A program made the translations under genes and the position numbers. 64,000 nucleotides of DNA from Entonaema liquescens. Its lineage: Eukaryota > Ascomycota > Sordariomycetes > Xylariales > Xylariaceae. Below the pieces are notes generated by a model that was not told where the DNA came from, ran no database searches, and saw nothing but the letters and a program-made list of their open reading frames with translations. Position 1 is the stretch's first letter; each line of letters begins with the position of its first letter. Positions 61,376 through 64,000 of the stretch are shown in pieces. Location: positions 808,001 through 872,000 of the forward strand of contig CADCSX010000011.1 of the NCBI GenBank assembly GCA_902805475.1, in the 5' to 3' direction.

Positions 61376-62443
61376 TCATGCTATACTCCCCCTATCTTGA
61401 GTTGATCCTAACTCCACTGGCAATGATACATGTCGCATTCCGCTCCATTCTGTACTGTCGTAAGTCGGCCACTGTGCCGCCCTAGCGGATGCGCTTCTAT
61501 CGCTACCTGTATGTCTCGAAATTCCGTCTACGGGATGCGAGCTTTCGCTCAGTGGTTGGCTTTCGTGCACCACTGCCCTTTGACTATGGTCTTTTCTCTT
61601 GCGTCTCCATAAGAAAAACACCCCAACAAGTACCAGAGCTACAGCCGCAAAAGCACCAATACCAATCCCTACTCCCGCGCCAAGTGAAAGCTTTTGAGGG
61701 GGTGATGGTAATTCCGGAGTTTCGGCTGTAGGGCTCGCTGTTGTGCTCACTGTTGTGCTCAAGGCCGGATTAGGGTCTGTACTCGAGGGCGTATTGGAAG
61801 CCATGGAAGTTGAAGATGCTGCGCGCCACCTAATCTCAATACCATACGCGTTCACCGCACCTCCCCCTACAGTCTCTGTGTATGTTTGGGGGCCTGCTCC
61901 TTGTGTGCTAGTTGTGAAAACAATAACTTCTCCGGGACTAAATCGCCGGACGCATAATTCGGTCAACTGGTAGGAATAAATACCCCCTTTGCCCTGATCG
62001 ACGTAGTTGCTGCGATCGTTGGATTATGTTAGCTTTGCGATTTCCTGAGCTTTCGTAGCTAATATCAAAGTAACGCACTTAGGACAACATAGCACAGCCG
62101 TATCCAGAGAAACGATGGACGTTAATACTTGTGAGTATTCCAGTGGACAATCACTAGTGGAGATGTAGGCACCTGAGCTGGATTGCCAGCCCGCAGGGTA
62201 GCAATCCGAAAGACTTGTTGAGGGGCCCAGATGGAAATATTGAGAGTAAGAAGTATAACCATTATCATCAGTGGATGAATCATGATCCGCAAATACCCAA
62301 TAGATGTCTTGAAGGCAGGACGATGATGGTTTAAAACGTGTGATGCTGCTACTTGACGTCGCCATAATTGTTCCTGGTGCGGAAGAAAGCAGGCAAAGAA
62401 AGAAGAATGTAAAGGGAAGAAAATTTTCGTAGAAATCACTCAT
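61376..62443 (-). CDS. Secreted-then-anchored single-pass membrane protein
   Basis: Exons 62079-62443 and 61376-62009 join in phase to 332 residues. A signal peptide (MSDFYENFLPFTFFFLCLLS) is followed by an ectodomain of about 190 residues with scattered cysteines, including LCCPN, then a Ser/Thr/Pro-rich stalk (SSTSMASNTPSSTDPN). A single hydrophobic helix GAGVGIGIGAFAAVALVLV carries a basic stop-transfer RRKRK and a cytoplasmic tail of about 75 residues. This is the layout of fungal wall-stress sensors and other type I surface proteins, but I see no WSC domain. The long upstream extension of the frame lacks a signal peptide at its front, so the ATG at 62443 is preferred. Function unknown. 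Confidence 0.8.
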
Positions 62444-63092
62444 CTCAGGGGCTAAGCACCTCTTGAACCTGTCTGTAGCCGCAAGTGGCTTAGGGAAATG
62501 TCGCGTATACGTGACACGATCCAGTCGACTCGATTCGCATAGAGGAAAGAAAATACTTTCAAAAGGGCTTGGCTTGGTTAGCAGGCAGCGACTCATGTTG
62601 TACATGCAGCATAGTTATATTGGGGTTTGTCTCGGGGTGTGATCCTGCGTTTATATTGTACGGGGGCCAGAATTTCCCTGTGGTGAAAATCATACCAATC
62701 AACCCCGTCTACATAATTATAACACCCAGAAACGTAGAGAAAAGGACGGGATGGTTGTGCTTCATCATACCAACCTATTCATTGCGAAACTTGGGACTAG
62801 ACTATGGCCGTGTATGAAATTGCTAATTAGGAGCTCAGTATGAGCTACAATAGGCTCAAAGCACCTAACTACTGACCCTGAGTCCTATCTGAGAGTGTGC
62901 TGGTTGCCCCTTGCAAGCTAAAAGAATATAATGTACACAAAGCCTCGATGCCTAATGAATCCTTTGCTTTTCGGAGATGGTTATTCCCTTTTCTGAAACC
63001 GATGGGCGTACACACATATCAACTTCACCAAATCGACCCAAAACCAATCCATGGGCAGAAATAAAGGAAATCGATGGAGAGCGCGGACTAAT
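62444..63092. other. Intergenic region
   Basis: 5' flank of the membrane-protein gene and 3' flank of SUB2, both on the minus strand. No ORF recognised. Confidence 0.5.
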
Positions 63093-64000
63093 TTAAGACG
63101 CCATATAGGTGCTGGCATCAATGCCATCCTTGGGGAATTCACTATAGAATAGATTAGTTAACCGACTAGATCGTCTGGAATGGATGAACTTACGGAAGGG
63201 CGACCTCGAATCGCTTCTCAATTGCTTTGAGCACTTCTTGGTCCGCATCAGTGCTCACAAATGAGATTGCAAGACCCTTGGTGCCAAATCGGCCGGCACG
63301 ACCAACACGATGGAGGTAAGAATCGGCATCGGCGGGCAGGTCATAGTTGATGGCCAGGTTGATACGCTCGATATCAATACCTCGACCGAACACATCAGTA
63401 GCGACACAGATGCGCTTGTTGAACTCCTTGAACTCCTTGTAGCGTTTGATACTATATCATCATTAGGCCCCATGACAAAGAAGGATAGGGCAATCCTGTA
63501 CATACCGCTCTTCTTGACTGACCCCCGAGTGTACTGAGATAGACGGGAAGTTGCATTCACGGAGCAACTTGTCCAGTTCGGTAGCACGGATAGTGCTCTT
63601 GACAAAGATGATGACCTGGTTGAATTGCAATTCGTCGAGAAGCTCGTTAAGTTTACGGTTCTTCTCTCGTTCCTCAAGCTTAATGTAATATTGCTGGAGA
63701 CCGTGAAGAGTCAATTTGGTGTCTTCATCGACGTAGTGTTCGGTAGGGTTCTGCATAAACTTCTTGCAGATCGGTTTCACTTCGTCAGAAAGCGTGGCGG
63801 AGAACATCATGACCTGCTTCTGTTGCGGAGTTGCTCGGAAAATATCCTGGACATCTCGTCGCATATCTTACATAGTCAGTTATAATAATGCTAACAAAGT
63901 CTTCTGGGTTCTTACCAATGGCGTCCAGCATCTTGTCACATTCATCGAGTACGAAGATTCGAACGCTGGTCAGGCGAAGATACTTGTCTCGAACTAGGGC
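63093..64000 (-). CDS. SUB2: ATP-dependent RNA helicase SUB2/UAP56 (3' part; continues past the window)
   Basis: DExD-box helicase used in spliceosome assembly and, in TREX, mRNA export. Exons visible: 63916 to beyond 64000, 63506-63866, 63194-63451 and 63093-63141. The Walker B box reads DECD, the variant typical of SUB2/UAP56 rather than DEAD. Further motifs are MFSATLS, QVIIFVKS, TDVFGRGIDIERIN and HRVGRAGRFGTKGLAISFVS. The C-terminus is DASTYMAS. All frames are intact and each exon junction keeps phase. The 5' part lies outside the window. Confidence 0.95.

Overview
The window looks like a chromosome segment of a filamentous ascomycete (Pezizomycotina). Genes carry several short spliceosomal introns (mostly 40-80 bp, GT-AG, one GC-AG). 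Two long, almost gene-free A+T blocks show the C-to-T / G-to-A signature of repeat-induced point mutation (RIP). Coding regions have balanced base composition. Most gene models below were joined by hand from exons, and I checked that the reading phase is kept across each junction.

Layout. 1-5.0 kb: RIP-degraded A+T block with minisatellites, ending in the tail of a small inverted-repeat transposon. 5.4-10.9 kb: a two-gene island (Gfo/Idh/MocA oxidoreductase, dipeptidyl peptidase III). 11.0-18.6 kb: a complete RIP-destroyed LTR retrotransposon with 205-bp LTRs and a 5-bp target duplication; it sits about 130 bp upstream of the first recognisable peptidase exon. 18.6-21.1 kb: no gene seen. 21.1-24.9 kb: mitochondrial aspartate/glutamate-type carrier and a 2EXR/F-box-like gene. 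25.4-30.6 kb: a divergent pair, an AAA+ ATPase with an in-frame stop and a STAND-like N-terminal protein with a frameshift. 32.3-32.6 kb: an intact 309-bp MITE. 34.4-36.6 kb: PHO85-type cyclin. 36.6-47.1 kb: a gene desert. 47.1-48.7 kb: a divergent 6-phosphogluconate dehydrogenase. 61.4-64.0 kb: a single-pass membrane protein and the 3' part of SUB2/UAP56.

The most interesting region is 49.9-60.3 kb. Four adjacent genes encode a DMATS-type aromatic prenyltransferase, an MDR quinone-reductase-like enzyme, an Aro8-like aminotransferase and an adenylation-thiolation-thioesterase synthetase. This is the enzyme set of the Aspergillus nidulans terrequinone pathway (TdiB, TdiC, TdiD and TdiA): the aminotransferase would make indole-3-pyruvate from tryptophan, the synthetase would dimerise two aryl pyruvates to a bis-indolyl benzoquinone, the reductase would reduce it and the prenyltransferase would decorate it. 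No TdiE-like gene, regulator or transporter was recognised. Three of the four genes carry one or more small frameshifts, nearly all explainable by the loss of one base from a short homopolymer, so either the cluster is decaying or the assembly has uncorrected indels.
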